Source of the DNA: Frankiales bacterium
GTDB taxonomy: Bacteria > Actinomycetota > Actinomycetes > S36-B12 > CAIYMF01
Direction of reading: 5' to 3'
DNA length: 64,000 bases
Assembly (NCBI GenBank): GCA_016125335.1
Contig: WGLY01000017.1
Coordinates: 124,001-188,000 of the forward strand
Made by a program: the position numbers and the translations under genes. How positions within the stretch are numbered: position 1 is the first letter of the stretch; every line of letters starts with the position of its first letter. A model generated the notes under the pieces. That model saw only the letters and a list, made by a program, of their open reading frames with translations. It searched no databases and was not told the DNA's origin. This document shows, piece by piece, positions 1 to 10,716 of this stretch.

Positions 1-721
1 CACGGGAAGCCGACGTGCTCGAGGCCCGGGACCTCGCGGAAGAACGCGTAGTTGCCGCCGGTGGCCTGCGCCCCGCACTCGATGACGTGACCGGCGACGA
101 CGGCGCCGGCGAGGCGGTCGAGCTGCGCGGGGTCGTCGTAGTCCCAGCCGTGCCACCACGCGGCCGGACCCACCACGAGCGCGGCGTCGGTGACCCGGCC
201 GGTGATGACGACGTCGGCCCCGGCGGCGAGCGCCGCGGTGATGCCGCGGCCGCCGAGGTAGGCGTTGGCGGTGAGCGGCGGGGCGCCGAGCGCCTCGAGC
301 GGCTCCCCCGTCGCGAGGTTGGCGAACGGCTCGCCGGCCGCTCGCAGCCCGTCGAGGCGCGGGAGCAGGTCGTCGCCCTCCACCCACGCGACCCGCACGC
401 GCCCGAGGCCGAGCTCGTCGGCGGCGGCGCGCACGGCCGCCGCCGCGCCCGCCGGGTCGAGGCCGCCGGCGTTGGAGACCACCTTGATGCCGTCCTCGAG
501 GCACGTGCCGAGCACCTCGCGCAGCTGGGTGAGGAACGTGCGGGCCCAGCCGCTGCCGGGCCCGTGCTTGAGCCGCTGCCTCGCCAGGATCAGCATCGTG
601 AGCTCGGCGAGCCAGTCGCCGGTGAGCACGTCGATCGGGCCGCCCTCGACCATCTCGCGCGCGGCCGAGAGCCGGTCGCCGAAGAACCCGCTGCAGTTCG
701 CGATGCGCACCGGCCGCTCGC

Positions 722-725
<4 letters not shown>
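1..725 (-). CDS. AtuA-like acyclic terpene utilisation family protein (DUF1446), partial
   Basis: The first 241 codons of a leftward gene are present; the rest lies beyond the left edge. The N-terminus (MSERPVRIANCSGFFGDR) and the later stretches NAGGLDP, ITGRVTDAALV and AGHVIECGAQATGGNY are the hallmarks of the DUF1446/AtuA family. AtuA is linked to catabolism of acyclic terpenes and branched acyl-CoAs in pseudomonads, but its biochemical role is not settled. The ATG overlaps the stop of the carboxylase alpha gene as ATGA, so translation is probably coupled, and the pair belongs to one operon with the beta subunit. I infer a role in branched-chain or isoprenoid acyl-CoA breakdown; the family call is firm, the substrate is not. 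Confidence 0.85.
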
Positions 726-2842
<2,117 letters not shown>

Positions 2843-2846
2843 CGCG

Positions 2847-4469
2847 TCACATCCGGAAGACGCCGTAGGTGTTGGAGCCGCGCACCGGGCCGGAGTGCAC
2901 GGCGGCGAGCGCCAGCGAGAGCACCCGCCGGGTGTCGCGCGGGTCGATGACGCCGTCGTCCCACAGCCGCCCCGTGGCGTAGAGCGCCGTGGACTGCGAC
3001 TCCACCTGGGCCTCGAACGCCTCGCGCGCCGGGGCGAACGCCGCGGCGTCGAACGGCTGGCCGGCGGCCTCGGTGCGCTGGCGCGCCACGATCTCGAGCA
3101 CGCCGCCGAGCTGGCGCGGCCCCATCACGGCGATGCGGTGCTGCGGCCAGGTGAAGACGAAGCGCGGGTCGTAGGCGCGGCCGCTCATCGCGTAGTTGCC
3201 GGCGCCGTAGGACGCCCCGACCATCAGCGTGAGGTGCGGCACGGTGGAGTTGGACACCGCGTTGATGAGCTTGGCGCCGTCCTTGATGATGCCGCCCTGC
3301 TCGTACCGGGTGCCGACCATGAAGCCGGTGATGTTCTGCACGAACAGGATCGGCACGTCGTGGCGCTCGCACAGCTGGATGAACTGCGCGCCCTTCTCCG
3401 CCTCCTCGCTGAACAGCACGCCGTTGTTGGCGAGCACGCCGATCCGGAAGCCGTCGAGGTGGCCCCACCCGGTGACCAGCGTGGTGCCGTAGAGCGGCTT
3501 GAACTCCTCGAGCTCGCTGCCGTCGAGCACGCGGGCGAGCACCTCGCGCACCTCGAACGGCACGCGGACGTCGACGGGCGCGGCGCCGAGCAGCTCGTCG
3601 ACGTCGTACGCCGGCGGCACGGCCGCGCGCGAGCGCCCGGGCCCGAGCTCGCGCCAGTTGAGGTGGGCCACGATCTCGCGGCCGATGCGCAGCGCGTCGG
3701 GCTCGTCGGCGGCGAGGTGGTCGGCCAGGCCGCTCACCCGCGCGTGCATCGCGGCACCGCCGAGCGACTCCTCGTCGGCGTCCTCGTCGATCGCCATCTT
3801 CACCAGCGGCGGGCCGCCGAGGTACACGCGCGCGGCGTCCTGCTGGAGCACGACGTAGTCGCTCATGCCCGGCACGTAGGCGCCGCCCGCGGTGGAGGAC
3901 CCGAACACGAGGGTGACCGTCGGGATCCCGGCCGCCGAGAGCCGGGTGAGGTTCTTGAACGACGCCCCGCCCGGCACGAAGATCTCCGCCTGCCGCGGCA
4001 GGTCGGCGCCGGCCGACTCGGTGAGCGACACCAGCGGGAGCCGGTTGGCCCGGGCGACCTCCATGGCGCGCAGCCCCTTGGCCACGCTCGTGGGCCCTTG
4101 GGCGCCGCCCTTGACCGTGGGGTCGTTCGCGCTCACCACGCAGCGCACGCCGCTGACGGTGCCGACGCCGGTCACCAGGCCGCCGCCGAGCGGGTCGTCG
4201 GTGCCCCAGCCGGCCAGCGGGGAGAGCTCGAGAAAGTCGGACCCGCGGTCGAGCAGCAGGGCGATGCGCTCGCGCGGCAGCAGCTTGCCGCGACGGCGCA
4301 GCCGCGCCACGGCGGCCGCGTCCTTGGCCGGGTCGGCGCCGCCCGAGCCGCCGCCGCCCACGACCGCGGCCTGGAGGCGGGCGATCTCCTCGAGCGCCTC
4401 GAGCAGGGCCGCGCGCGTGGCGGCGTGCTCGGGCGAGCGCGGGTCGAGGCGGGTGGCCAGCCGGGCCAT
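2847..4469 (-). CDS. Acyl-CoA carboxylase beta (carboxyltransferase) subunit
   Basis: A 540-residue carboxyltransferase that moves the carboxyl group from carboxybiotin to an acyl-CoA. Crotonase-like N and C halves are visible: GSDFLELSPLAGWG and GGARF-region equivalents early, FVQNITGFMVGTRYEQGG and GASYGAGNYAMSGRAYDPR later. The GAGNYAMSGRAY stretch is closest to methylcrotonyl- and geranyl-CoA carboxylase beta chains. I start at the ATG at 4469 because a strong ribosome site (GGGAGG) sits just upstream; an in-frame start 14 codons earlier lacks one. First gene of a leftward operon with the alpha subunit and AtuA-like protein; a 31-bp dyad lies about 70 bases ahead. Substrate is inferred, not shown. 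Confidence 0.92.
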   Translation of the reverse strand: MARLATRLDPRSPEHAATRAALLEALEEIARLQAAVVGGGGSGGADPAKDAAAVARLRRRGKLLPRERIALLLDRGSDFLELSPLAGWGTDDPLGGGLVTGVGTVSGVRCVVSANDPTVKGGAQGPTSVAKGLRAMEVARANRLPLVSLTESAGADLPRQAEIFVPGGASFKNLTRLSAAGIPTVTLVFGSSTAGGAYVPGMSDYVVLQQDAARVYLGGPPLVKMAIDEDADEESLGGAAMHARVSGLADHLAADEPDALRIGREIVAHLNWRELGPGRSRAAVPPAYDVDELLGAAPVDVRVPFEVREVLARVLDGSELEEFKPLYGTTLVTGWGHLDGFRIGVLANNGVLFSEEAEKGAQFIQLCERHDVPILFVQNITGFMVGTRYEQGGIIKDGAKLINAVSNSTVPHLTLMVGASYGAGNYAMSGRAYDPRFVFTWPQHRIAVMGPRQLGGVLEIVARQRTEAAGQPFDAAAFAPAREAFEAQVESQSTALYATGRLWDDGVIDPRDTRRVLSLALAAVHSGPVRGSNTYGVFRM

Positions 4470-4537
4470 GGCGCCTCCCTGCGGACGGGGACGGGAGCGG
4501 TGCGCCGCCACCGGAGGGCGGCGCCGTCGAGCCGACC

Positions 4538-4568
4538 TGACGCTACTGTCAACTTGATACCGGCGTCA
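4538..4568. promoter_or_regulatory. 31-bp imperfect inverted repeat, probable operator of the carboxylase operon
   Basis: Arms TGACGCTACTGTCAA and TTGATACCGGCGTCA flank a single central C and pair at 11 of 15 positions. It is the most AT-rich stretch in the gap between the divergent carboxylase and moeA genes, and on the minus strand contains TTGACA (4552-4547). Long dyads of this form are typical of TetR- or MerR-type repressors of acyl-CoA catabolic operons. No regulator gene is adjacent in the window, so the binding protein is unknown. Confidence 0.5.
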
Positions 4569-4657
4569 ACGAGTCGGGCGCCGGTCCCCCCGGCCCCGGC
4601 GGCTCGGCCCGGCGGGTCGGCCCCGGCCCGCGCCCGCGGCGGGGGGAGGATGCCGGG

Positions 4658-5878
4658 GTGAGCGCTGCGACGTCGTGGAGCGTGGCCCGGCGGGCCGCGC
4701 GCGAGGCGGCCTCCGCGCTGCCCGTCGTCGAGGTGCCGCTGCCCGACGCCGTCGGGTCGGTCCTGGCGCACCCGCTCGTCGCGGCCACGGCGCTGCCGCC
4801 GTTCGACTCCGCGTCGATGGACGGCTGGGCCGTCTCGGGCCCGGGTCCCTGGACCGTGGTCGGCCGGCTGCTCGCCGGCGACCGCCTCGACAGCGTGGCC
4901 GACGGCACGGCCCTGGTGGTGTCCACCGGGGCCGCGCTGCCCATCGGGGTGGACGCCGTGCTGCGCCGCGAGCGCGGGCTCACCCGCGAGAGCGCGCACG
5001 GCACCGAGCTGGTCGTGGGCGACCCGGTACGCGGCCTGCCCGCGCCCCACCCGGGCTACGTCGAGCCGGGCAGCGACATCCGACCGCGCGGCGGCGAGTG
5101 CGCCGCCGGGGACGCCCTGCTCGAGGCCGGCGGCGTCGTCACGCCCGCCGTGGTCGGCATGGCGGCGGCCGCCGGCTACGACGCCCTGCACGTGGTGCGC
5201 CCGCCCGACGTCGCGCTGCTCGTGCTGGGCGACGAGCTGCTCGAGCGCGGCCCCTCGCGCGACGGCCGCGTCCGCGACGCCCTGGGCCCGATGCTGCCGG
5301 GCTGGGTCGCGTGGACCGGGGGGCGCGCGTTCCCGCCGGTGCGCGTGCCCGACTCCCTCGACGCCCTGCTCGAGGAGCTCGAGGACGCCAACGCCGACGT
5401 CGTGATCACCACCGGATCCACCGCGGCCGGCCCGGCCGACCACCTGCACGCCGCGCTGCGCCGGCTGGGCGCGCACTGGGTCGTCGACGGCGTCTCGGTG
5501 CGCCCGGGCTCGCCGATGTGCCTGGCCCGCCTGCCCGACGGGCGCTTCGTCATCGGCCTGCCCGGCAACCCGCTCGCGGCGGTGTCGGCCCTGCTCACGC
5601 TGGCGGTGCCGCTGGTCGCCGCACTGCGCGGCGAGGTGGGCGCCGACGAGACCCAGGTGGGCACGGCGGTGCTGGCCGCCGACGTGCGCCCGCACCCCAC
5701 CGACGTGCGGCTCATCCCCGTGGTGCGCCGTCACGTCGAGGGCGAGGACGTCGCGACGCCCACGCTGCACGACGGGCCGGCCATGCTGCGCGGGCTGACC
5801 CTCGCCGACGGCATGGCCGTCGTGCCGGCCGGCGACGGTGCGCGCGGGTCGACCGTGCAGGTACTGCCGCTGCCCTGA
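4658..5878 (+). CDS. moeA: MoeA-like molybdopterin molybdenumtransferase
   Basis: A 406-residue protein of the MoeA family, which inserts molybdate into adenylylated molybdopterin in the last step of molybdenum cofactor synthesis. Family marks are FDSASMDGWAV (residues 49-59), LVLGDEL and GLPGNPLAAV near the C-terminal part. The usual TTGGVSVGD motif reads TTGSTAAGPADH and the loop GKPv reads RPGSPM, so it is a diverged member. GTG start with GGGGGGAGGA eight bases upstream. It stands alone, without other moa/moe genes; the next gene is an ion channel 17 bases on. It may act in molybdenum cofactor synthesis or be a stand-alone paralogue. Confidence 0.8.
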   Translation: MSAATSWSVARRAAREAASALPVVEVPLPDAVGSVLAHPLVAATALPPFDSASMDGWAVSGPGPWTVVGRLLAGDRLDSVADGTALVVSTGAALPIGVDAVLRRERGLTRESAHGTELVVGDPVRGLPAPHPGYVEPGSDIRPRGGECAAGDALLEAGGVVTPAVVGMAAAAGYDALHVVRPPDVALLVLGDELLERGPSRDGRVRDALGPMLPGWVAWTGGRAFPPVRVPDSLDALLEELEDANADVVITTGSTAAGPADHLHAALRRLGAHWVVDGVSVRPGSPMCLARLPDGRFVIGLPGNPLAAVSALLTLAVPLVAALRGEVGADETQVGTAVLAADVRPHPTDVRLIPVVRRHVEGEDVATPTLHDGPAMLRGLTLADGMAVVPAGDGARGSTVQVLPLP

Positions 5879-5895
5879 GGCGCTACGGTCGGCGC

Positions 5896-6915
5896 ATGGC
5901 AGGCCAGGAGAAGCTGCGGCTGCCCGCGCGCCGTTACGGCCCGCTCGGCTCGTTCCTCATCCGCGTCGGCATCGCGGTCGCCTGCCTGGTCGTCACCACC
6001 GTGCTGGTGTACGTCGAGAGGTCCGGCTACAAGGACGCGAACGGCCTGCCGATCACACCCCTCGACGCGCTCTACTACGCGACCGTCACGCTGTCGACCA
6101 CCGGCTACGGCGACATCGTCCCGGTCACCGAGGCCGCGCGCCTGACCAACGTGCTGGTCATCACGCCGCTGCGCTTCGTCTTCCTCATCACGCTCGTCGG
6201 CACCACCGTGGAGGTGCTCACGCGGCGCAGCCGCGACGAGTTCCGGGCCCGCCGCTGGAGGAGCTCCGTGAAGGACCACACCGTCGTCATCGGATACGGC
6301 GTCAAGGGCCGCAGCGCCGTGCAGGCGCTCGTCGACCAGGGCACGCCGGCCGACCGCATCGTCGTCGTGTCGCCGTCGCGCGCCGAGATCGAGGAGGCGA
6401 CCGCGAAGGGGTCGCTGGGCATCGTGGGCGACGGCACCCGCGAGCAGGTGCTGCGCGACGCCGCCGTGCCGGCCGCGGCCCGGGTCGTGGTGGCCACCGA
6501 CCGCGACGACACCTCGGTGCTCGTCACGCTGACCGCCCGGCGGCTGTCGCCCGCGGCCACGCTCGTGGCGTCTGCGCGGGAGGCGCAGAACATCCCCGTG
6601 CTCAAGCAGAGCGGCGCCGACGTCGTCATCCCCACGGCCGAGTCGGCCGGCCGGCTGCTCGGGCTCTCGCTCATCTCGCCGGTCGCGGGCGGCCTCGTCG
6701 AGGACCTGCTCGAGCCCAACCTGGGCCTGGAGATCGTCGAGCGCGACATCACCGCGGAGGAGCTGGGCGTGCCGCCGGAGTCACTGCAGAAGGACCGCAA
6801 CCTCGTGCTCGCCGTCGTGCGCGACGGCGCCCCGCACCGCTTCGACGAGGGCGCGGTCAAGCTGCTCCAGCTCGGCGACCGCGTGGTCGTCGTCCGGCCG
6901 GCGGCGAGGGCCTGA
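5896..6915 (+). CDS. Potassium channel with RCK (TrkA-N) domain
   Basis: A 339-residue channel: one N-terminal membrane helix (about 20-40), a pore loop with the K+ filter TTGYGD (68-73), a second helix (about 85-105), then a cytoplasmic RCK domain with the nucleotide-binding turn GYGVKG (133-138) and a TrkA-C-like tail. The architecture matches two-helix MthK-type channels, gated by ligands bound to the RCK ring. The ATG is 17 bases behind the moeA stop, so cotranscription is likely. The GTG start of the following oxidoreductase comes one base after this stop. Gating ligand cannot be read from the sequence. Confidence 0.92.
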   Translation: MAGQEKLRLPARRYGPLGSFLIRVGIAVACLVVTTVLVYVERSGYKDANGLPITPLDALYYATVTLSTTGYGDIVPVTEAARLTNVLVITPLRFVFLITLVGTTVEVLTRRSRDEFRARRWRSSVKDHTVVIGYGVKGRSAVQALVDQGTPADRIVVVSPSRAEIEEATAKGSLGIVGDGTREQVLRDAAVPAAARVVVATDRDDTSVLVTLTARRLSPAATLVASAREAQNIPVLKQSGADVVIPTAESAGRLLGLSLISPVAGGLVEDLLEPNLGLEIVERDITAEELGVPPESLQKDRNLVLAVVRDGAPHRFDEGAVKLLQLGDRVVVVRPAARA

Positions 6916-6916
6916 C

Positions 6917-7897
6917 GTGCGCGCGGTGACCCAGACCGGCCACGGCGGCCCGGAGACCCTGGGGTGGACCGAGGTCCCGGACGCCGTCGCCGGCCCGGGC
7001 GAGGTGCTCGTGCGCGTGGCGGCTGCCGGCGTCAACCGCGCGGACCTGCTGCAGCGCCAGGGCTTCTACCCGCCGCCGCCCGGCGCGTCCGACGTCCTCG
7101 GCCTCGAGTGCAGCGGCACCGTGGCCGCGGTCGGCGACGGCGTCACCGGGTGGTCGGTGGGCGACGCGTGCACCGCCCTGCTCTCGGGCGGCGGCTACGC
7201 GGAGCTGGTCGCCGTGCCGGCCGGACAGGTCATGCCGGTGCCCGACGGCGTCAGCCTGGTCGACGCGGCCGCGCTGCCGGAGGTCGCGTGCACGGTGTGG
7301 TCGAACGTCGTCCTCGTCGCCGGCCTGCGCGCCGGCGAGGTGCTCCTCGTGCACGGGGGCGGGGGCGGCATCGGCACCTTCGCGGTGCAGGCCGGCGTCG
7401 CCCTCGGGGCCCGCGTGGCCGTCACGGCCGGCTCGGCGGAGAAGCTGGCACGCTGCCGCGACCTCGGGGCCGAGATCCTCGTGGACCACACGCGGGAGGA
7501 CTTCGTCGCGCTGGTGCGCGAGGCCACCGGCGGGCACGGCGCGGACGTCGTGCTCGACGTCATCGGCGCGGCCTACCTGGGCCGCAACGTCGAGGTGCTC
7601 GCCACGGGCGGGCGCCTGGTGGTCATCGGCATGCAGGGCGGGGCCCGCGGCGAGCTGGACCTGGGCCGGCTCATGTTCCGGCGCGCCTCGATCCACGCGA
7701 CGACGCTGCGCGCGCGGCCGGTGGAGGAGAAGGCGCAGATCTGCGCGGCCGTGGTCGAGCAGGCGTGGCCGCTCGTCGCGTCCCGCCGCATCGTGCCGGT
7801 GGTCGACCGCGTGCTGCCGATGAGCGAGGCGGCGCAGGCGCACCGCGCCCTCGAGGCCGGCGCGCACATCGGCAAGGTGCTGCTCACCCCCGGGTGA
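6917..7897 (+). CDS. NAD(P)H:quinone oxidoreductase, zinc-independent MDR family (PIG3/QOR type)
   Basis: A 326-residue medium-chain dehydrogenase/reductase. The GroES-like N half carries GVNRADLLQRQGFYPPPPG (residues 36-54), typical of the TP53I3/quinone oxidoreductase subfamily, and the Rossmann half has GGGGGIGTFAVQ. No structural-zinc cysteine cluster is seen. It should reduce quinones with NADPH in the cytosol. The GTG start follows the channel stop after a single base, so the two are translationally linked. A functional tie to the K+ channel is not obvious; cotranscription is all the context shows. Confidence 0.88.
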   Translation: MRAVTQTGHGGPETLGWTEVPDAVAGPGEVLVRVAAAGVNRADLLQRQGFYPPPPGASDVLGLECSGTVAAVGDGVTGWSVGDACTALLSGGGYAELVAVPAGQVMPVPDGVSLVDAAALPEVACTVWSNVVLVAGLRAGEVLLVHGGGGGIGTFAVQAGVALGARVAVTAGSAEKLARCRDLGAEILVDHTREDFVALVREATGGHGADVVLDVIGAAYLGRNVEVLATGGRLVVIGMQGGARGELDLGRLMFRRASIHATTLRARPVEEKAQICAAVVEQAWPLVASRRIVPVVDRVLPMSEAAQAHRALEAGAHIGKVLLTPG

Positions 7898-7911
7898 GCG
7901 CGGCGTCCGAC

Positions 7912-8901
7912 TCAGTCGAGCTCGCGGGCGAAGGCGTCGATGACCCGGGCCGCGGTCATGCCGACGCGCTCGTAGAGCCGCTGCGCACCGGTCGGGCTGG
8001 TGCTGTCGACCGAGAGGGCCACGAACGAGCGGCCCTCCTCGCGCGAGCGGACGAACGCGCGGCGCAGCAGCAGCGCGGCCAGGCCGCGGCCACGGAACTC
8101 GCGGCGCACGCCGAGGATCGGGACGTAGCCGCCGCCGAGGTCGGCGCGGGTCTCGTCGAGCATGAGCACGGCCGCGTCCTCGCCGTCCACCTGGAGCAGC
8201 CACGACCCGTCCTCCGACAGCCCACGCTCGGCGAAGTGGCGGCTCCACTCCTCCCACGACCGGGGCACGAAGTCCCAGTGGTCGGCGAAGGCGGCCTGCT
8301 GCACCGCATGGGCCCGCCGGAGCTCGTCCTCGCTGCGGGCGACCACCAGCGTCACGCCGTCGGGCAGCTCCGGCATCGTGGCGGGGACGGCGGGCGAGTC
8401 GGTGTCGATGCGCATGCGCCAGAACCGGCGCACCTGCGCGAGGCCGGCCCTGGCGATCGCGGCGCGCAGCCGCTCGTCCTGCGCGAAGGCGCCGGTGCGC
8501 AGGGTCCACGACGTCGCGCCCTCGCGGTCTCGGTGCGCGGTCGCGGCGGCGAGACCGAGGGCGAAGCCGTGGTCGTAGAGCGCGTCGGCCGCCGCGGGGG
8601 GAGTGCCCGGGCGCACGTAGACGTCGCACCACGAGTCGCCCGCGGTGGGGTCGCGCTCGATCCACACGAACCCGCGCAGGGCGCCGGAGGCGTCCTCGAC
8701 CAGCACGGTGCGCTCGCGGTCGTTGGACTCCCCGGCGAGCATGCCCCGCAGGTCGTCGCGGCCGGTGTCGGGCTCGCCCACCACCGCGACGTCGCAGGCG
8801 GTCACCAGCTCGAGCACGTCCTCGAGCTCGGCGACGCCGTCCTCGACGTAGGTGGGCGTCCGGACGACGAGACCCGCCGGCAGCGCGGCCCCGGCGCTCA
8901 C
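7912..8901 (-). CDS. Tandem GNAT-domain N-acetyltransferase, paralogue A
   Basis: A 329-residue protein whose C-terminal half has a clear GNAT acetyl-CoA site (GVRREFRGRGLAALLLRRAF), while the N half looks like a degenerate GNAT fold. This two-domain layout, with DHWDF before the core, resembles mycothiol synthase MshD, but the match is only general. The GTG start overlaps the stop of the next upstream gene (GTGA), and the two proteins are clearly paralogous (FWRMRID / FHRMRID, DHWDF, VDGEDAA, FRGRGLA, LLLRRAFVR). A tandem duplication kept in one operon is the simplest reading. Substrate unknown. Confidence 0.85.
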   Translation of the reverse strand: MSAGAALPAGLVVRTPTYVEDGVAELEDVLELVTACDVAVVGEPDTGRDDLRGMLAGESNDRERTVLVEDASGALRGFVWIERDPTAGDSWCDVYVRPGTPPAAADALYDHGFALGLAAATAHRDREGATSWTLRTGAFAQDERLRAAIARAGLAQVRRFWRMRIDTDSPAVPATMPELPDGVTLVVARSEDELRRAHAVQQAAFADHWDFVPRSWEEWSRHFAERGLSEDGSWLLQVDGEDAAVLMLDETRADLGGGYVPILGVRREFRGRGLAALLLRRAFVRSREEGRSFVALSVDSTSPTGAQRLYERVGMTAARVIDAFARELD

Positions 8902-9881
8902 GCGAGGTCCCGTGCGTAGGACTGGAACGTGCGGACCGGCCGCATCCCCACACCCTCGTACAGCGCCACCGCGCCCGTGAGGTTCTCGGCGTCGACGCCG
9001 AGCTGCGTCCCGTTGCGGCCGAGGTCGCGGTAGCGCACGAACGCCCGCCGGAGCAGCAGCCGGGCCAGCCCACGGCCCCGGAACGGACGGCGCACGCCGA
9101 GGAGCGCGACGAAGCCGTCCCCCATGTCGGCGAGGCTGTCGTCGAGCAGGCAGATCGCCGCGTCCTCCCCGTCGACGGTCAGCAGCCACCACCCCTCGGG
9201 GTCGCGGGTGCGCGAGGTCTCCCACAACGCCCACCACTCGTCCCACGGGCGTGGAGTGAAGTCCCAGTGGTCGCGGAAGGCGTCGTTGTCGACGTCGCAG
9301 ATGCGCCGGCGGGTGGCCTCGTCGTCGGAGACGACGAGCTCGACGCCCTCGGGCAGCGGCGGAGCCTGCGCGGGGATCTCGGGCGAGGACGAGTCGATGC
9401 GCATGCGGTGGAACCGGCGCACCGGGGTGAACCCCGCCTCGGTCAGCACCGCGCCGAGCTCGGCGTCCTGCACCCATCCCCCGGCCCGCGCGGACCACTC
9501 GCCCCCGCCGGCCGCGTCGCGGTGACGCCGGGCAGCCGCGAGCCCGTGCGCGACGCCGACGCGGTGGGCCTCGGCGCGCGCGGGCCCGTGCGGCGCGACC
9601 ACCTCGGTGAAGGAGTGTCGTGCGGTCGCGTCGTTCTCCACGAACACGTAGGCCACCGGCCGCTCGCCGTCGAGGATCAGCGCCGTGGCCTCGCGGTCGA
9701 CCGTCGGCATCCCCAGCATCCACGCGACGTCCGAGGGGCCGCCGTCGCGCTCGCCCAGGACGTCGAGGTCGCGGCGGGCGACCAGGCCCACCACCGTCTC
9801 GAGGTCGACCGGGTCGAGGCCGTCCGCGCCGTAGCGCAGCGGCCGCACGGTGAGCGGGCCCCCCGCGGCGGGATCGGTCAT
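8898..9881 (-). CDS. Tandem GNAT-domain N-acetyltransferase, paralogue B
   Basis: A 327-residue sister of the neighbouring GNAT protein, with the same layout: weak N-terminal domain, then FHRMRID, DHWDFTPRPWDEW and an acetyl-CoA loop GVRRPFRGRGLARLLLRRAF in the C half. I start at the ATG at 9881; longer frames run into unrelated sequence. It is the first gene of the pair and overlaps the second by four bases. Both copies keep the binding loop, so both may be active, perhaps on different amines. Mycothiol synthase itself would be an alternative call, but the similarity I can see is structural only. Confidence 0.83.
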   Translation of the reverse strand: MTDPAAGGPLTVRPLRYGADGLDPVDLETVVGLVARRDLDVLGERDGGPSDVAWMLGMPTVDREATALILDGERPVAYVFVENDATARHSFTEVVAPHGPARAEAHRVGVAHGLAAARRHRDAAGGGEWSARAGGWVQDAELGAVLTEAGFTPVRRFHRMRIDSSSPEIPAQAPPLPEGVELVVSDDEATRRRICDVDNDAFRDHWDFTPRPWDEWWALWETSRTRDPEGWWLLTVDGEDAAICLLDDSLADMGDGFVALLGVRRPFRGRGLARLLLRRAFVRYRDLGRNGTQLGVDAENLTGAVALYEGVGMRPVRTFQSYARDLA

Positions 9882-9960
9882 GCCACCGAGGATGGCGGGA
9901 GCGCCCGCCGGTGTCGTGAGGTTTTCCGGAGCCCGGCGTGGACGGCGTCGCCGCCGGGGC

Positions 9961-10467
9961 TCAGGTGGCGGCCGGCAGGGCGGCGATCCGGCGGGCGAGG
10001 TAGGGCGAGAACCACCCGGCGTACTTGGCCTGGATCTCCGGCCGGGTCCAGTCCAGCCCGGTGACGACGCCGCGGCAGGTGGGCTCCCCGCACAGGCACT
10101 CGAACTCGTCGTAGTCGCTGGAGTCGCACGTGGCGTAGTCGAAGGTGAGCTCCTCGCCCACCTCGATGTCGCGCAGGGCCACGAGCACCGTCGCCCCGAC
10201 CAGCCCGCAGGAGGGCTCGCACGAGTGGTTGAGCATGTCGCCGGGCTCGGGCGTCTCGTCGGAGACGAGGTAGAGGCCCTCGTCGATCTGGATGGAGCGG
10301 CCCTGCCGGTCCTCGCTGAAGGTCGCAAGGGTCTCGTGGGTGACGACCCACCCGCCGAAGGCGGCGACCGTGGTTCCCGCTGGGATCCGCTCGGTGGCGA
10401 AGGAGCCCCAGCCCTTGGCACCGACCGGTCGGGCCTGCGCCCCGGGGAACAGCCAGTTGTAGTCCAC
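9961..10467 (-). CDS. SET-domain protein-lysine methyltransferase
   Basis: A compact 168-residue protein that is almost entirely a SET domain. GWGSFATERIPAGTTV (residues 20-35) is the S-adenosylmethionine-binding start of the domain. DMLNHSCEPSC is the NHS motif of the active site, and GEELTFDYA ends the core. A cysteine-rich post-SET segment follows (CLCGEPTCRG). SET enzymes methylate lysines of proteins in eukaryotes; bacterial members are scattered and mostly uncharacterised. GTG start with AGGAG seven bases upstream. It is monocistronic, about 80 bases ahead of the GNAT pair. Candidate targets include nucleoid proteins or translation factors, but nothing here identifies one. Confidence 0.88.
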   Translation of the reverse strand: MDYNWLFPGAQARPVGAKGWGSFATERIPAGTTVAAFGGWVVTHETLATFSEDRQGRSIQIDEGLYLVSDETPEPGDMLNHSCEPSCGLVGATVLVALRDIEVGEELTFDYATCDSSDYDEFECLCGEPTCRGVVTGLDWTRPEIQAKYAGWFSPYLARRIAALPAAT

Positions 10468-10631
10468 GTGTCGTCTCCTTCAGCGACGATCGCGCGGCCC
10501 GGTGCCCCTCGGGTCCGGTGCCCTCACCCCTCACGATGAGCGCGCGGACGGGCCCGTTGCCCGCCCCAGGACGGAATGGAAGCACACGCGGGTGAACGAC
10601 GACGAATCCGGAAACCTCGTGCGGCCCAACG

Positions 10632-10647
10632 CTGAACGGCGGTTCAG
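10632..10647. repeat. Short perfect inverted repeat between divergent genes
   Basis: CTGAAC - GGCG - GTTCAG forms a perfect 6-bp hairpin 70 bases before the bpa gene, in a gap between divergent SET and bpa genes that is poorer in GC than its surroundings. No U-run follows, so it is more likely a protein-binding dyad than a terminator. Nothing else is evident in this 249-base gap. Confidence 0.3.
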
Positions 10648-10716
10648 GACCCTCGGGACCGGACGCAGCCGGCGCGACCGCGCGACCGGCCCGCGCGGCG
10701 GTGGTTGGATGGGCGC

